Source of the DNA: Mermis nigrescens | Lineage: Eukaryota; Nematoda; Enoplea; Mermithida; Mermithidae | Assembly (NCBI GenBank): GCA_036768485.1 | Contig: JAVLUZ010000504.1 | Span: forward strand, 310,001-374,000 | Length of the DNA stretch: 64,000 nt | Direction: 5' to 3' | Shown here: positions 24,151 through 35,424 of the stretch, in pieces | Position numbering within the stretch: the stretch's first letter is position 1 | Layout of the letters: every line of letters begins with the position of its first letter | The notes under the pieces: generated by a model | Databases searched by the model: none | Told to the model about the DNA's origin: nothing | Seen by the model: only the letters and a program-made list of their open reading frames with translations | Program-made: the position numbers and the translations under genes

Positions 24151-24340
24151 CCCACGTTGGCGTGCGAGAATTCAATTTTGAAAATTTTTTTGTTTTGTCG
24201 GAAGTTTTTAATGCCAATAGATAGTGCTCGATGAGAAACGTTGAAAATTTGCGTTTATTCACCATGCCACCATTTTTAAGACCATTTTTTGACCTTTGAA
24301 AAATCTTGCAACCCCAAAGAATTTTGGCTGCCAATCCATG
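24151..24340. mobile_element. hAT-type MITE, CAYACSTGGGC family, copy d (internally deleted)
   Basis: Ends CCCACGTTGGCG and TGCCAATCCATG with perfect duplication gtcgtgtt (24143-24150 and 24341-24348). The G-rich left third of the family is missing, leaving 190 bp. Confidence 0.92.
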
Positions 24341-24378
24341 GTCGTGTTACCTATACTCAAAATACAGCTCAACGATTA

Positions 24379-24544
24379 CAGTCTTTTTCACATAACTTCG
24401 TGCATAAATTTTAAGAATTTTTATCGACAGTAAGTCGAGAGTTACGATAATTATTTATCAGATCAATGCTATAATCGCAATCTGTCAGCTTATTGTCAGA
24501 AATATTTTTAAAATCTATGGACCGAACTTGTGTGAAATAGACTG
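24379..24544. mobile_element. TA-flanked MITE, AGTCTGTTTCAC family, copy 2
   Basis: It begins TA|CAGTCTTTTTCACATAAC and ends GTGTGAAATAGACTG. It aligns with the copy at 23119-23284 in inverted orientation ('ctgataa...tcagatca', 'ctgtcagcttattgtc'). Confidence 0.7.
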
Positions 24545-25424
24545 CTAGGGTGCACTGTCACCTTACACGGCTTTTATAAGGCTTTATCCACTTAAATCGG
24601 CCAGCCATAATCGTGTTGCCATCCAGACGCATTTTACTATCGCCAACTTACAGTATGCCTATTTCGTTTTATTCGCTTTACATTATTTTGCTTAATGCTT
24701 TGTTTAACTCTCTTAATTGATTAGAATGTAGCTGCTTTACGAATGTTATCGGTACCTACCTAGAATGTTCATTATACGTACTGTAAGATTGATTCATTAT
24801 CGTGTTTGGAATGGCTTGCTGTGTGTTTTTGTCTGCTCGTGTTGTGCTTTATTCATATGATTTTTTCTTCACTTTTTAAACGGTAAATCTTCAAAAATTA
24901 ATTAATTTTAAGACTTGCTAGATAGGTACGCTCTCTGGCTGCGGCGGAACTTCAAAGTCCGTTTATTTTTGGCCTGCTATCTAACTTAGCTTCTGGCCAA
25001 GGAGTATCCCTCACATTTGTTCATTGGAACCTTTGCATTTATTGCGTTTTTAGGTAGGTATTTAAGGTGGTACCTTACAGTTACCTACATACATATTAAG
25101 CCCGATTTTCTTTAAGCTTTGTTTTTTGGGCGATTGATTCTTGTGCCCGCCTGCATTTGGCCATTCCTTTGACACCTTTTTTTACACCTACACGTGTCTC
25201 TATCATCTTTTTATCGCCATTGTTGTATAATAAACCTCAGCGTTTTCTATTAATTTTTTAAGACTATGAACACTGCACTTGGACGCGTTTCTTTAAACTC
25301 GATCCAGAGAAGGTGTAAAATTTAAACTTTGAGGTAAAAAACAGGCTTTTTGAGTGTTTTTTGTCCGTCAACTTCTCAGGTTATGAATTAGATTGTGTTT
25401 AATACTGTACAAATAAAGTACCTA
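24545..25424. other. No gene seen
   Basis: AT-rich text without exons. Old dispersed repeat units resume at about 25250 ('gcacttggacgcgtttcttt', 'tccgtcaacttctcaggtta'). Confidence 0.3.
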
Positions 25425-25662
25425 TAGTCCATTTCACGAAACCTTGTGCATGAAAATCAATTTTTAGCGAGCTAGCAAGCAGCTACAAAAGTGGTTTCTA
25501 GGCAGTTTACTGTAATAAAATTTCGCGCAGTAAAACTTCATATGCTTATCACGTGCCTTGCGCAGTCGCGTGACTGCATGCTTCAGTTTAAACCGTTTTT
25601 GTAATTGATTTGCTCTAAAACAAGAATTTCGATCCATGCACAAGGTTTTGTGAAACACTCTA
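25425..25662. mobile_element. TA-flanked MITE, AGTCTGTTTCAC family, copy 3
   Basis: It begins TA|TAGTCCATTTCACG and ends TGTGAAACACTCTA|TA. Both ends carry 'ttgtgcatg' and its inverse 'catgcacaa'. The 87-codon minus frame across it lies over the inverted repeats and is not a gene. Confidence 0.7.
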
Positions 25663-26407
25663 TAGGTACCTATACGTTGGGCTACACGTCGCAAATGGTC
25701 GCATTTCTTTAGACTATACTGAATCAATTTGGAGGTGTAAAGTTCTGGGGTGAAAGAACGTTCCTGTCGGGGTTTTGCCTGTCGGTTCCTTGCTATATAA
25801 GTTGGTACACGATTTTAATTTTAAAAATGTAATGCACTTGCATCGGGGGCACACCTGTATTCGGGCGCGTTTAATTGAACTCAATATTGAGTTCCTGTAG
25901 ATATCTAAAGCTTATACTAAACATCCATTTTATTCTAGAGCATTGGGAAAAGTAAAGTTTTTTCAAAATAATCTATGTAATCAGAATTGCGAATCTACTG
26001 TAAATTTTCTTTAGACGCAGTATTTGTAATGTTCACGCTGCACAAAGGTACATCCGAACAGCATGAGCGAGCTGACGGGAAAGAATAGCAGCGCATGAGA
26101 TCGATGAGAGTGTATGTGCACTGCACTTTTAGAAAGTAATCGCTTATTATCTTAAACAAAGTGTTTGCAGGTACAGCTGTTTAGACAGTAAATGTTTCGA
26201 GCTAAATTACTGTACTTACTTGTTAGCAAAGCAAAAATGATCCGTTCAATTTAAGTAAGATTAGGTCAGTTCAAATTAAATCATAATCTACTCGTCATCA
26301 ATGAAATTGAACAAATAAATGAAATGTTACATAAGAAATATCATCAATTAAATAAAGAGTGTCAGGAAAAATGCATATATAAAAAATGAACAAAAACAAA
26401 TTACTTA
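25663..26407. other. Old dispersed repeat units, then no feature seen
   Basis: Units like those at 1-326 and 11590-11680 ('agagcattgggaaaagtaaag', 'cagaattgcgaatctactg') are visible to about 26040. Nothing is recognised after that. Confidence 0.3.
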
Positions 26408-26527
26408 GAAGAAGAAGAAAGAAATTTTATTACTAATACACCAACTGATAAAATGCAAAATGACAAAATACATAATACACGTTTACGAATTAGTAACGGG
26501 ACATGCGAGTCAATGGAATGACAAGTT

Positions 26528-29310
26528 TTACGCGCGCCCCACAAGATATCTAGATAAATCAAAGTTTGCTAATCTAGATTTGAATATGTTTAGGTTAGGG
26601 GAAGAAACAATGAAGTCAGGTAGATCGTTCCAAACTGCGATGTATTTGTAAAAGAAATCAAACTTTTCTAAATTAGAATGTACAACAGGTATAACTAATT
26701 TAAATCTATTAATGCTGCGGGTAATATTATGATTAAATACAAAAAAATCATCAGCTTCCAAACATGATTTGTGACAAATAATCTGATACATCATACACAG
26801 ACAAATTTGCAAGCGTCTTAATTCAAGTCTGCACAATTTAAGTTGTATTAAACGATCCTCGTAAGAAAGAATATTATTATAACCGAAAATATATTTAGTA
26901 AATCTACGTTGAACAGCTTCCAGTCGATCTATATCACTAATATAAGAAGGGTTCCATACACTACAACAGTACTCTAATAAAGGTCTAACATAACAACTAT
27001 AAGCTTTAACAAGGTTACATTTATCACGCGAAAAAAATGATTTGCGTATTAAAATACATCTAGAGAAAGCTTTTTTATCAAAGAATTATAATGTTCCTTA
27101 AATTTTAAATTTCGGGAAATCAAAACTCCTAAATCACGGACAAACAAATCACTAGAAATAATTTCCCCATTTAGTCTATAAATAACTTTTTGATTATTAT
27201 TACCCAAATATAGAACTTGACTTTTGGTTCGTGAAATAGGTAAATCCCATGTAATTGCCCACTCAAAAATCTTATCTAAATCAGACTGTAATAATCTATA
27301 GTTACGACTAATATTGAAAATTTTGATATCATCAGCAAACATATAAACCGTGCTATAAATATTATCACATATGTCATTGATAAAAATCGAAAAGAGCGTA
27401 GGTCCAAGGACACTTCCTTGGACGACACCGCTAGTAACAGGCACGTAACCTGAAAAAGACTGATTAATGCGAACACACTGAGAACGATTGAACAAATAGG
27501 CCTTTAACCATGTAAACAAATTGCCCTTTATTCCATATCCGTTTAACTTAATGAGAAGTTTTTCACTATTTACTTTATCAAATGCTTTTGAAAAATCTAA
27601 GTATATTATATCAACAGTTTCTTTTTTAGCTAAGGACTGAATCCATGAAAACTTACATTTTAACAACTGTGTTTCACAAGATTTATTCTTTTGAAAACCA
27701 AATTGAAAAGGAGATATTAGTTTATTAACCTTAAGAAAGTTTAACAATTGAATATTAATAATTCTCTCCATTATTTTTGCAATAGAACAACAAAGAGAGA
27801 TGGGCCTGTAATTTTCAACTAATGCTGGGTCCCCCTTTTTCAAAATGGGAATAACATGTGCCATGCTCCAAAGCTCGGGAATATTTCCAGACAGAAAAGA
27901 TACAGTGAAAATAGAAACTAACGGCTTTACCATTTGAAACGACAATTTTTTAATAAAAAGATTACAGATTCCATCTGGGCCAACTGCAGTAGAATTATTC
28001 AGATGGTTAATGGCTTCCAATATGCAATTCTCACTAAAAATGACGTCAGAAAGCGAAAAATCACAGCGATTCTGAAAAAGAAAATTCGCGTTAGTAATGT
28101 CGCTAGAAAACACAGAAGCAAAATAATCATTAAAAGTGTTAGCCTTGCGTATTGAATCGGTTATAACATTATCATCAGAAAATGTTAGGGGAGGAATTTC
28201 ACTGCGACTTTTTAACCTATTATTTACAAAAGTATAGAAAGCTTTAGGATTATTATTCTTAAGCAATTCGTTTTCTTGAGAAGAGAAATAACTATGAATA
28301 ATTCTACGTAAAGCTTTACAATGATTTCGATATTTAGTTTTAGTTTCTGGAGTTTTACACCTTTTATACTTATCCCACAGAGAACGTTTTTTAAGGAATA
28401 ATTTATGTAAGCTTTTAGGGTATTTAAATTTTGATTTAGTCCTAAAAGTAGGAACAAAACTGAAAATAAGAGGATTTAATATACTTAAAAAAACATTATA
28501 CATGTCATTAATTGTTGAGCATGTAGAAAAAATGTCAGGCCAAGAAACAGAGGATAAAAAAGTAGCTATACTGTCATAGTCCGCTTTATTGAAATTTAAG
28601 CAAGGTTTATCTCCATCATGAGAAGTCCTATTTAGAATTTCAAAAGAAATGGAATTATGGTCGCTTGTTGAAAAAGGAGGAAGAACCTGGACATTAAAAA
28701 CGTTATATGCAGCAAATACTACATCAATCAAAGTATTATCGTGGGTATTTTCTTTAACTAACTGTTGCAGACCACTAGCTGATAAATAATCAAAAAATAA
28801 TTCGTTTAATGGATTAAATGTAAAAGTACCATGAAACCAATCAATTTTAGGCAAATTTAAATCACCTAATATAATAACGGGATGACAACTATTAGTAACC
28901 CATTCAATTAAATTACATATCCGAAGTGCAGTATCAAAATCATACTGAGGAGGTCTATAAACTAACAAACATCTAATAACATCTCCACCTTTTAAAATTT
29001 CAACTACTAAAGTATCAGACACAAACAGAGAAGCAGGAACTTTAATGCATCGAGCATAAAGATAGGGTTTAGTAAAAATTAAGACTCCACCTCCCCGCTT
29101 ATTCTTACGATCTGATCGGAGAATAAGATAATTTTTTAACGGACATAATAGACTGTCGGAAATAGATTCATTTAGCCAGGTTTCACAAAAAAATAATATA
29201 TCGAATTTTGCAGTATTTAAAAGAAAATGAAGTTCCCCTAACTTATTAACAATACTACGAGAATTACATAGCAAACATTTGATATTTACAAAATAACGGG
29301 GCGAGTTTAC
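26528..29310 (-). pseudogene. LINE ORF2: endonuclease-reverse transcriptase, one frameshift
   Basis: ORF2 nicks the target and reverse transcribes the LINE RNA. The N-terminal EEP endonuclease shows CETW (E at about residue 43 after the ORF1 stop), GDLNLPKIDW (about 150) and TSDHNS (about 217). RT blocks are YRPISL, YLDFSKAFDKV, GVVQGSVLGP and the catalytic FADD (near 27335). The frame breaks at a run of six A (plus-strand T run, 27071-27076). The next frame then continues without a stop through the CR1/Jockey C-terminal region (RLEAVQRRF, YEDRL, WNDLPDFIVSSPN) to 26528. One base explains the break, either a mutation or an assembly error. No in-frame AUG occurs before the endonuclease domain; the first methionine is at about residue 272. 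The frame is continuous with ORF1 except for one UAG. Confidence 0.9.
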
Positions 29311-29877
29311 CTAAATATTAGACGCGCGTTGACCATGTTGAGCACGAAATTGGGGATTAGATGGTTTTGGGGCCGTAGAACGAGGATCATAGACTCGTAC
29401 TGTTTTCTTCTTCACACAGTCATACCTGAAGTCGATATATAGATTAGTCTCGCCCGCGTCCAGTCGTTGGTGCAACTCGTCGTTAAGTTCACGCTGACGT
29501 TTTCGTTGAAGAAACGACAAATCCGGTCATGCACGTAATTTCGAGTAGGCGTTTGTTGGATTTGCAGGGCGCACAACTTTGTTGATAAGGCCAATAAAAC
29601 GACGCTGAGCACGTGAAGAAGAAAGACAAACTTTCAGAAACTGAGGTTTGTCGGAATATTTGGGACCATCTCTAAATACCTGCGTTATATCGGCTGATGA
29701 AAAATCAGAGTCTTTATTGTAATCGTCAATTAAAGATTTAACCAAAACAAGGTCATCATTAGATTCGGCTAAACCAAATACAACCGCATTTGACTTTTTC
29801 GATTCACGTTCTAGACCATCTTGAATTAATAAACCTATATCGACGTTGCACAAGAAAATATCTTTAAAAATACGCAT
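29311..29877 (-). pseudogene. LINE ORF1 C-terminal part, frame-broken
   Basis: ORF1 of CR1/Jockey elements is an RNA-binding nucleoprotein. Here 29527-29877 encodes ERESKKSNAVVFGL, SSADITQVFRDGP, LKVCLSSSRAQRRFIGLI and NPTNAYSKLRA, all typical. The frame is lost near 29525 and resumes as KRQRELNDELHQRLDAGETN (29311-29520), with a further small slip between. The N-terminal half is absent, consistent with 5' truncation during target-primed reverse transcription. Confidence 0.85.
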
Positions 29878-30085
29878 TAATTGTCAAACGACACTCGATG
29901 ATTATATGACCCAAGATTCGTGAAAGATTTCGCGCTTCGCGCTGAAGTGATATAAATAGCTGAATTTAGGACAAAGTAACATTTTTTGTGAAGCGTGCGG
30001 GGCGGGTCACACGGATAACAATCCTCTGTAAAAATGTGAATATCTAATAGTTTATCTATCGGTGGCCTATACAATTTACCCGCAT
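29878..30085. other. No gene seen; one hairpin motif
   Basis: A GCGCTTCGCGC hairpin motif occurs at about 29932. Otherwise unassigned. Confidence 0.25.
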
Positions 30086-30660
30086 AAATTTGAAAATGTA
30101 TTGTTTTGCTAACAGACTCCCTCCTCTTTGGAATAATTTGTCAGAAGATGTTGTAAATGCCCCGAACTTTCCCTCCTTCAGCAGTCGTTTAGAGAAAATT
30201 AGTTTTACCTTAGACTATAAGTAAGTGCAAACCGCCTTTATAGTCCTTGCGCAGGTTATTGATATTATATTTCGTTGCATTAACAATATTTTAGTGTATT
30301 TACTCTGATTCTTTCTTTTTTTTTAATTTGACCAAATTTGTATTGTTTTAATTCCGTCTCTGTCGCAATAAACTATTTCATGGTCTTATAGACATCGATT
30401 TTAAAGAGTTGTACATGGTGTGTAATGGCATCTTTCGATCAGTCAACTCGGTAAAGCTAAAAATACCAAAATCTCGCTCAAATTTGAAAATGTACTGTTT
30501 TGCAAATGGACTCCCCTCTTTGGAATAGTTTGCCAGAAGAAGTTGTAAATGCTCCGAACTTTCCCTCCATCGGCAGTCGTTTAGAGAAAATTAGTTTTAC
30601 CTAAGACTATAAGTAAGTGCAAACCGCCTTTATATCTCTTGCGCAGGTTATTCATATTAC
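30086..30660 (+). pseudogene. Two tandem 3' ends of a second CR1/Jockey-type LINE
   Basis: 30100-30220 encodes the family-typical C-terminus (PLWNNLSEDVVNAPNF, then SSRLEKISFTLDYK and stop). It is followed by a 3' UTR ending 'tctgtcgcaataaactattt' at about 30380. A second, similar segment (30478-30660) repeats the coding end with changes. The same 3' UTR tail appears at 36600-36727. Both are 5'-truncated relics. Confidence 0.75.
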
Positions 30661-30695
30661 ACATAGTCTTATCACAGTATCCTATGTATGATGTA

Positions 30696-31236
30696 CAGTG
30701 CTCGCCACGAAATCTGAACAATAAGCAAACGATTGCAGTTTGCTTGGGTTCACTTTTGTTAGATTAAACGCCGGAAACCTAAGCAGTATGAAAACGCTAC
30801 TTTATATTAAGAAAACGCGACCCAAGCAGGCGCGAAGCGTTGGCTAGTTTTGAGAAAATGAACTTAAACGCCAATTGGTGCCGTTTACGACTCAGCACAC
30901 GTAGACGCCTGGTGATAGTGCGCGTATGCGCATTATGCATACAATATCAAATTTATATGCATTGCACGAGTAAAATCAATATTATTGTGCTATATTTTTT
31001 CAGGACGAAGGAGCGAAAAAGCAAATTGAAGGCATCCTAACAGACTTTTTCATTTTAACAATCTTGAAGCAATTTGCCAACTCAAACGATGAAAATCGGT
31101 GAAGCTCTGTAAAATGATAATTTTAGCACAAATCTACTTAGGTTTCCGGCGATTAGACTGAGAAAAGTGAATCTACATAAGTAAACTGCAATTGTTTGCT
31201 CATTGTTCATGTTTCATGGCGACCATAGATGCACTG
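30696..31236. mobile_element. TA-flanked MITE forming the left arm of the composite
   Basis: The 541-bp segment has its own terminal inverted repeats of about 75 bp: 'gaacaataagcaaacgattg', 'cagtttgcttgggttcactt' and 'cgccggaaacctaag' recur inverted at the other end. The outer bases read TA|CAGTGC...GCACTG|TA (30694-31238). The inverted copy is 35662-36202. The right terminus merges with repeat R-A text ('gtgcatctatggtc'). Confidence 0.75.
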
Positions 31237-31470
31237 TATGGCCGATCTGAAGGGGTCAGCCGGTCTGGGAAAAGTGAAAAATGAAGCTTCTTTGGGCCAA
31301 AATGACCAAAAAACTGGTATAAATGCTACAATAGCGTTAAAACAACGTTACTAAACAGTTTCTGGTCAAATTAAATCACTTTCGAAGAAAATTTTCAATT
31401 TTCATCCGTTTTTGGCCTTCATTTTGCTTCATTTTCTCAATAAAATTTTCCATTTTTCCAGTCTGCGGGG
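31237..31470 (-). repeat. Dispersed repeat R-A
   Basis: Key phrases on the minus strand are 'aaaatgaagcaaaatgaaggcc', 'tttaacgctattgtagc' and 'ccagaccggctgacccc'. It is mirrored at 35425-35660 inside the composite, and related to 54935-55195 and 59415-59935. Confidence 0.75.
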
Positions 31471-31526
31471 GATCGGGCAGGACCCCCTGAACCCCCATCC
31501 CCATGTTCATGTCTGGCGGTGACAAC

Positions 31527-31789
31527 CACATCTGGGCGTGGGGGGGGTTCGGGGGGTATGCACCCCCCAGAAACCAAAATACCCCCCCATAAATCAAAAT
31601 ACCCCCCCAGAATTCAATTTTTGAAAATTTTTTTCGTTTTTTTTCGCAATTTTTTGATGCCAATGGATAGTGCTTGATGAGAAACGTCGAAAAATGGCGT
31701 TTTTATTGCCATACCACCATTTTTAAGGCCATTTTTCGACCTTCAAAAAAATCTTGCACCCCCCAGAATTTTCTTGCTGCCCACGTATG
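31527..31789. mobile_element. hAT-type MITE, CAYACSTGGGC family, copy e
   Basis: Ends CACATCTGGGCG and TGCCCACGTATG. Flanks gtgacaac (31519-31526) and gttacaac (31790-31797) differ at one base. It is absent from the opposite arm, so it inserted after the arms were formed or outside them. Confidence 0.92.
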
Positions 31790-32943
31790 GTTACAACTGT
31801 TCATATATTTCGGGAATTATTTTTATGATAGGAATAAATTTTACATAATGCACCATAGTAAGACTAACGACAAATTTTTCAAATCATTAGAAAATTATTT
31901 ATTTATTTATTATTTGTTCGAAATAGAGTATACCACAGGCGAGATAAAACAAAAATTGCTTGCATGAGAAATCTGAGGCACCGGGAATTGATAAATACTT
32001 AAATATTTCAATGAGAACTCGTTGCAACGCTTTATGTATGTGTGTTTTTACTGATCAGATGGGATCTTTTTCATGATTCTTATCAAATTTCATCGCTAAA
32101 GACATTCCGGATTCTGAGGAAAATGCAGAGGTCAAGACTTGTTCTTGGATCGATTTAAATTAGGAGAAATGGCAAAAAACGTGGGTTTCTGTTTTTCACA
32201 CATTAAAGGTATTTTTCAATTTTAAAAGTTCACATAGAACATTCTGTTTCAATACAAATGGGTCGATAAAGGTATTTTTCAATTTTAAAATTTCACGTAG
32301 AACATTCTGTTTCAATACAAACGGGTCGATTGATTTCTAACATTCTAAGTGGGCCACGAACTAAAAGGGATTAAGCAACGTTCACGATTTGTTTTTTAGA
32401 AAGAATTCAGGGTTCGATTTTGTGTTTTTTATAAGTTCTACTTAGTGAGGTTCATCGTCATGAGTGATGTGTCTGTATAGGTACAGGTCGGGAAATTGGA
32501 ACAAATGCTGTCAATTAAAACATTCATTGTCTAATTTATTGTTGCTGTATAGTCTACGCTCATTAGTATATGGCTGTGCAGATCTAATGATGTGCGTAAG
32601 TTATCTTTATGCAATCGATTTGACGAATAAAATACGGCCCTGCATAAATATGTTTAGGTCAGTCACGTATTTTCATTCCGCATGCAATGATGCGGAATTG
32701 TATGTAGCACGCGTAGTCTTGACTAATAGTATGCCTGCATTGCCAACTGTGTAGTCAGACAGATGCATCGTGCCTGCTGATGTCTGTGAGTGTGTTTGTG
32801 TGCAGATACATAGCACTCGCCTATATATTTGCGGAGGCAATTAAAACAGACGCTAAAATTAAAAGGATGACATGCCTGCCGTCCAAAATAATAAGCGGGA
32901 TAGATGAAGAATGGTCATGTGATTATACATACATACATATTAT
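31790..32943. other. Interior of composite element; 62-bp tandem duplication
   Basis: No coding exon seen. At 32208-32330 a unit of about 62 bp starting 'ggtatttttcaattttaaaa' and ending 'aatacaaatgggtcgat' occurs twice in a row with few differences. Confidence 0.6.
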
Positions 32944-33358
32944 CACTGGTGGATTTGGAGGAGGAGCGGCCACTCCGTTGTCAAAAAAATATCTGAGCGC
33001 AATGAAGAATAGATTTCTATTTTTTAATTTTTAATTTACTTTTGGCGCTTATAAAAACTTAAATTTACATCAGAAAGAGTAGTTTTTGTACAGAGCAAAG
33101 ATTTCTGTAGCTCCTACACTGATTTCTTGAAAGTTTTTTTTATCGATTTCTGTCGTTTTATGCATTAATTTTGCGAGTTTTTCATAGAAACTCCGAAAAA
33201 ATTAAGGAATTTTTCTCACTTATTTGCATCAGAAATAATTTATTATGACAGCAAAAAAAGCGGTGCTTTGGACATGACATTCTAATTTTTTTACAATGTT
33301 TGACACTTTGGAAAATTTTGGGTTCCGCCCCTGTCAGAAAATCCTGGATCCGCCACTG
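32944..33358. mobile_element. hAT-type MITE, GGGGCGGAT family, copy 1
   Basis: Left end CACTGGTGGATTTGG and right end CCTGGATCCGCCACTG. Flanks catattat (32936-32943) and tgtattat (33359-33366) agree at 6 of 8 positions. Family members are at 39165-40865 and 50212-50398. Confidence 0.7.
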
Positions 33359-35424
33359 TGTATTATTAAAATTTATTTACTTTCTAGGCGGCCTGAGAGC
33401 CAAAGTTTTGCTCAAGGGTTATGTCTTTCAAGAGCAGAGGCAGCTTTTCTAGCACATGTACGCACATAGTTTTCCAACATGTCTTAAGATTTTTTGACTT
33501 TCGCGTCAGATGCAAGAAAATATACAGGAAAATGAGCTGTTATTCAAGCTTCTGAACGTTATTTCTCTTAAATTTCACTAATTTTCCGGCGCTTCGCTTC
33601 TGATTTTCGCTATTAAATCAAAGAATGTAATTTTTTATAATAAAATATCGAAACTCAAAAAATTTTGAAAAATTGTAGCACCAAAAACGATTTTAAATTA
33701 TATAGACGATGTAAAACGCCAGAAAGCGCTGTTTCACATGTAATTATTTACATAAGTTGCTTTAAAAATCGTTTTAGACCTATGTGCGTCGAAGAATGTC
33801 TTTGTGTTTCTTTGTGAGACAGCGTTCAAAAAGTTAAGAACCTGCAAAAGCGCTCAAGAAATTAACGGTAAAGCATTTCTCCCGAAAGCAAACCTGTACG
33901 CATGGGGGCATCCACCCTCGCTTAGGCCAAAAACAATTTTGAAAAGGTAAGATAATGCATGGAAAAATGATGGAAATTGACACTTTTTCATCGAAAATCT
34001 CAAAAGTTTCGGCGCTTCGCGTCATATAATCATTATATTCGTTAATTTAGGCCCAAGCGCGGCCAAAAAACGTTATTTTGCATAGCTTATATGAAAAAGA
34101 AAATTTTTTTACGAAAAATTTGAATTTTATGAGCTTATCGGATAGAGAATGCTCGGAAACGTCAGAAAAAGCGGTTTATTTGGTGCCCTGGCGAACGTAT
34201 CTCGAATATAAGGTCACCAATTTCAGACCGCCCCCTCCCTTTAAAAAATCCTGCGTACGCCCCTGCCTGTACGTATGTATATACGTAATTACACTCGTTC
34301 AAGTAAATAACACCAGGCAGCATACAAATCAATTAAAAATTCCAATTTTAACAATAAAATTTAAAATTCCTAAAACTGTTTGGATGTAAGGGTACATCTA
34401 TTGCCGATTATGCACCCAACACCTTCAACATAAAATCTTTTACTAGAGTGAACCAAAATAATATTCATAATTTTGCCTATATATACCTATTGGCATGTTA
34501 TTTATGAAAGCAATAAATAAATGAATTGATTGTAACGCCACAATAACGATACGATGAGAAAATCTACGGTCAATGTCGCATAAAAGGAGCCGCCAGTTGA
34601 TGAACCAGTTTAAATAAAGCCACTTAAGGTTTCACACGGACCAAAAATCAACCATTTTTAAACCGGTTCATTTTTCACTCGAATGAAAATGAGGGACGTT
34701 AGTTGTGTCCCGGACTATAAAGTAGCCTGGAAATCAGTAAAATATTTTTCAATTTTATTTTAATTAGGGATTTTCATACGGTGATGGCATTTCTGTCATG
34801 TGGTTCTTCCTTAAGGGTCTCATTATATTTAAAAAAGAGGTGTCAAGTACGAAAAATAAATTTCGCTCCAAATTTTGATAAAATTTAAGGTCGTTTGAAA
34901 TGGGTTTTTATGTTCGTGGATGAGTACATGAGTTAATAATACAATGAATGAGGTCTTCATCGAATCTTGTTACTTGAGTCATTTAGCTGATTCACAAGAG
35001 CTGGGATAACGTTTTTTGTTCTACCTGATGACATTTTTGAATAGAAAGTGAGAATATTAAATTCTTTAGGAGTTAAATGCACGGTCAAACTAGTTATACA
35101 ATGTCATTCACCTTAAATTGTATCAAATCGAGAACACTCAAATATGGGGTCGATAGTATCTACTTGGATGTGATTCTGAATAAATCCTCAGTGCTCGGGC
35201 AGAATAAATAATTTATTCAAAGCGCAGATGCTCAAACATTACTTCGGGTTTCCAGAATAGTTAGCTACTTCTTATTTAAGCGGTTTACACACAAAGAGGA
35301 ATAGGTGATTAAGCTCAAAACTAATGATTTACCACACGATTCTTGTCTGATCGTTTCTGAGACTCATATTGTGGTTAATTACCTAATTTTCAAACAACGC
35401 CCCATCCTAACATTTGCTAGTAGT
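33359..35424. other. Interior of composite element with hairpin motifs; no gene seen
   Basis: From 33370 to 34260 the text resembles parts of 39300-40860 ('tttacttt.t.ggc.gcct', 'aattttccggcgcttcg'), so another decayed GGGGCGGAT-family relic is likely. From 34390 to 35420 nothing is recognised. Confidence 0.4.

Larger units (their letters stand above)
26408..29877 (-). mobile_element. CR1/Jockey-type LINE, nearly full ORF2, 5'-truncated ORF1
   Basis: One element on the minus strand contains, 5' to 3', the C-terminal part of ORF1 (29311-29877), ORF2 with endonuclease and reverse transcriptase (26528-29310), and a short 3' UTR with AATAAA and a TTC-rich tail (26408-26440). ORF2 is open for over 740 codons, so the insertion is young or recently active. 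The 5' end of ORF1 is missing. Breaks are a one-base shift in an A6 run in ORF2 and frame breaks in ORF1. A related 3' end is found at 36203-36600. Confidence 0.9.

Noticed and set aside
27934..28155. Plus-strand 73-codon frame
   Set aside because: It is antisense to the LINE reverse transcriptase coding sequence; the minus frame carries all conserved RT motifs.
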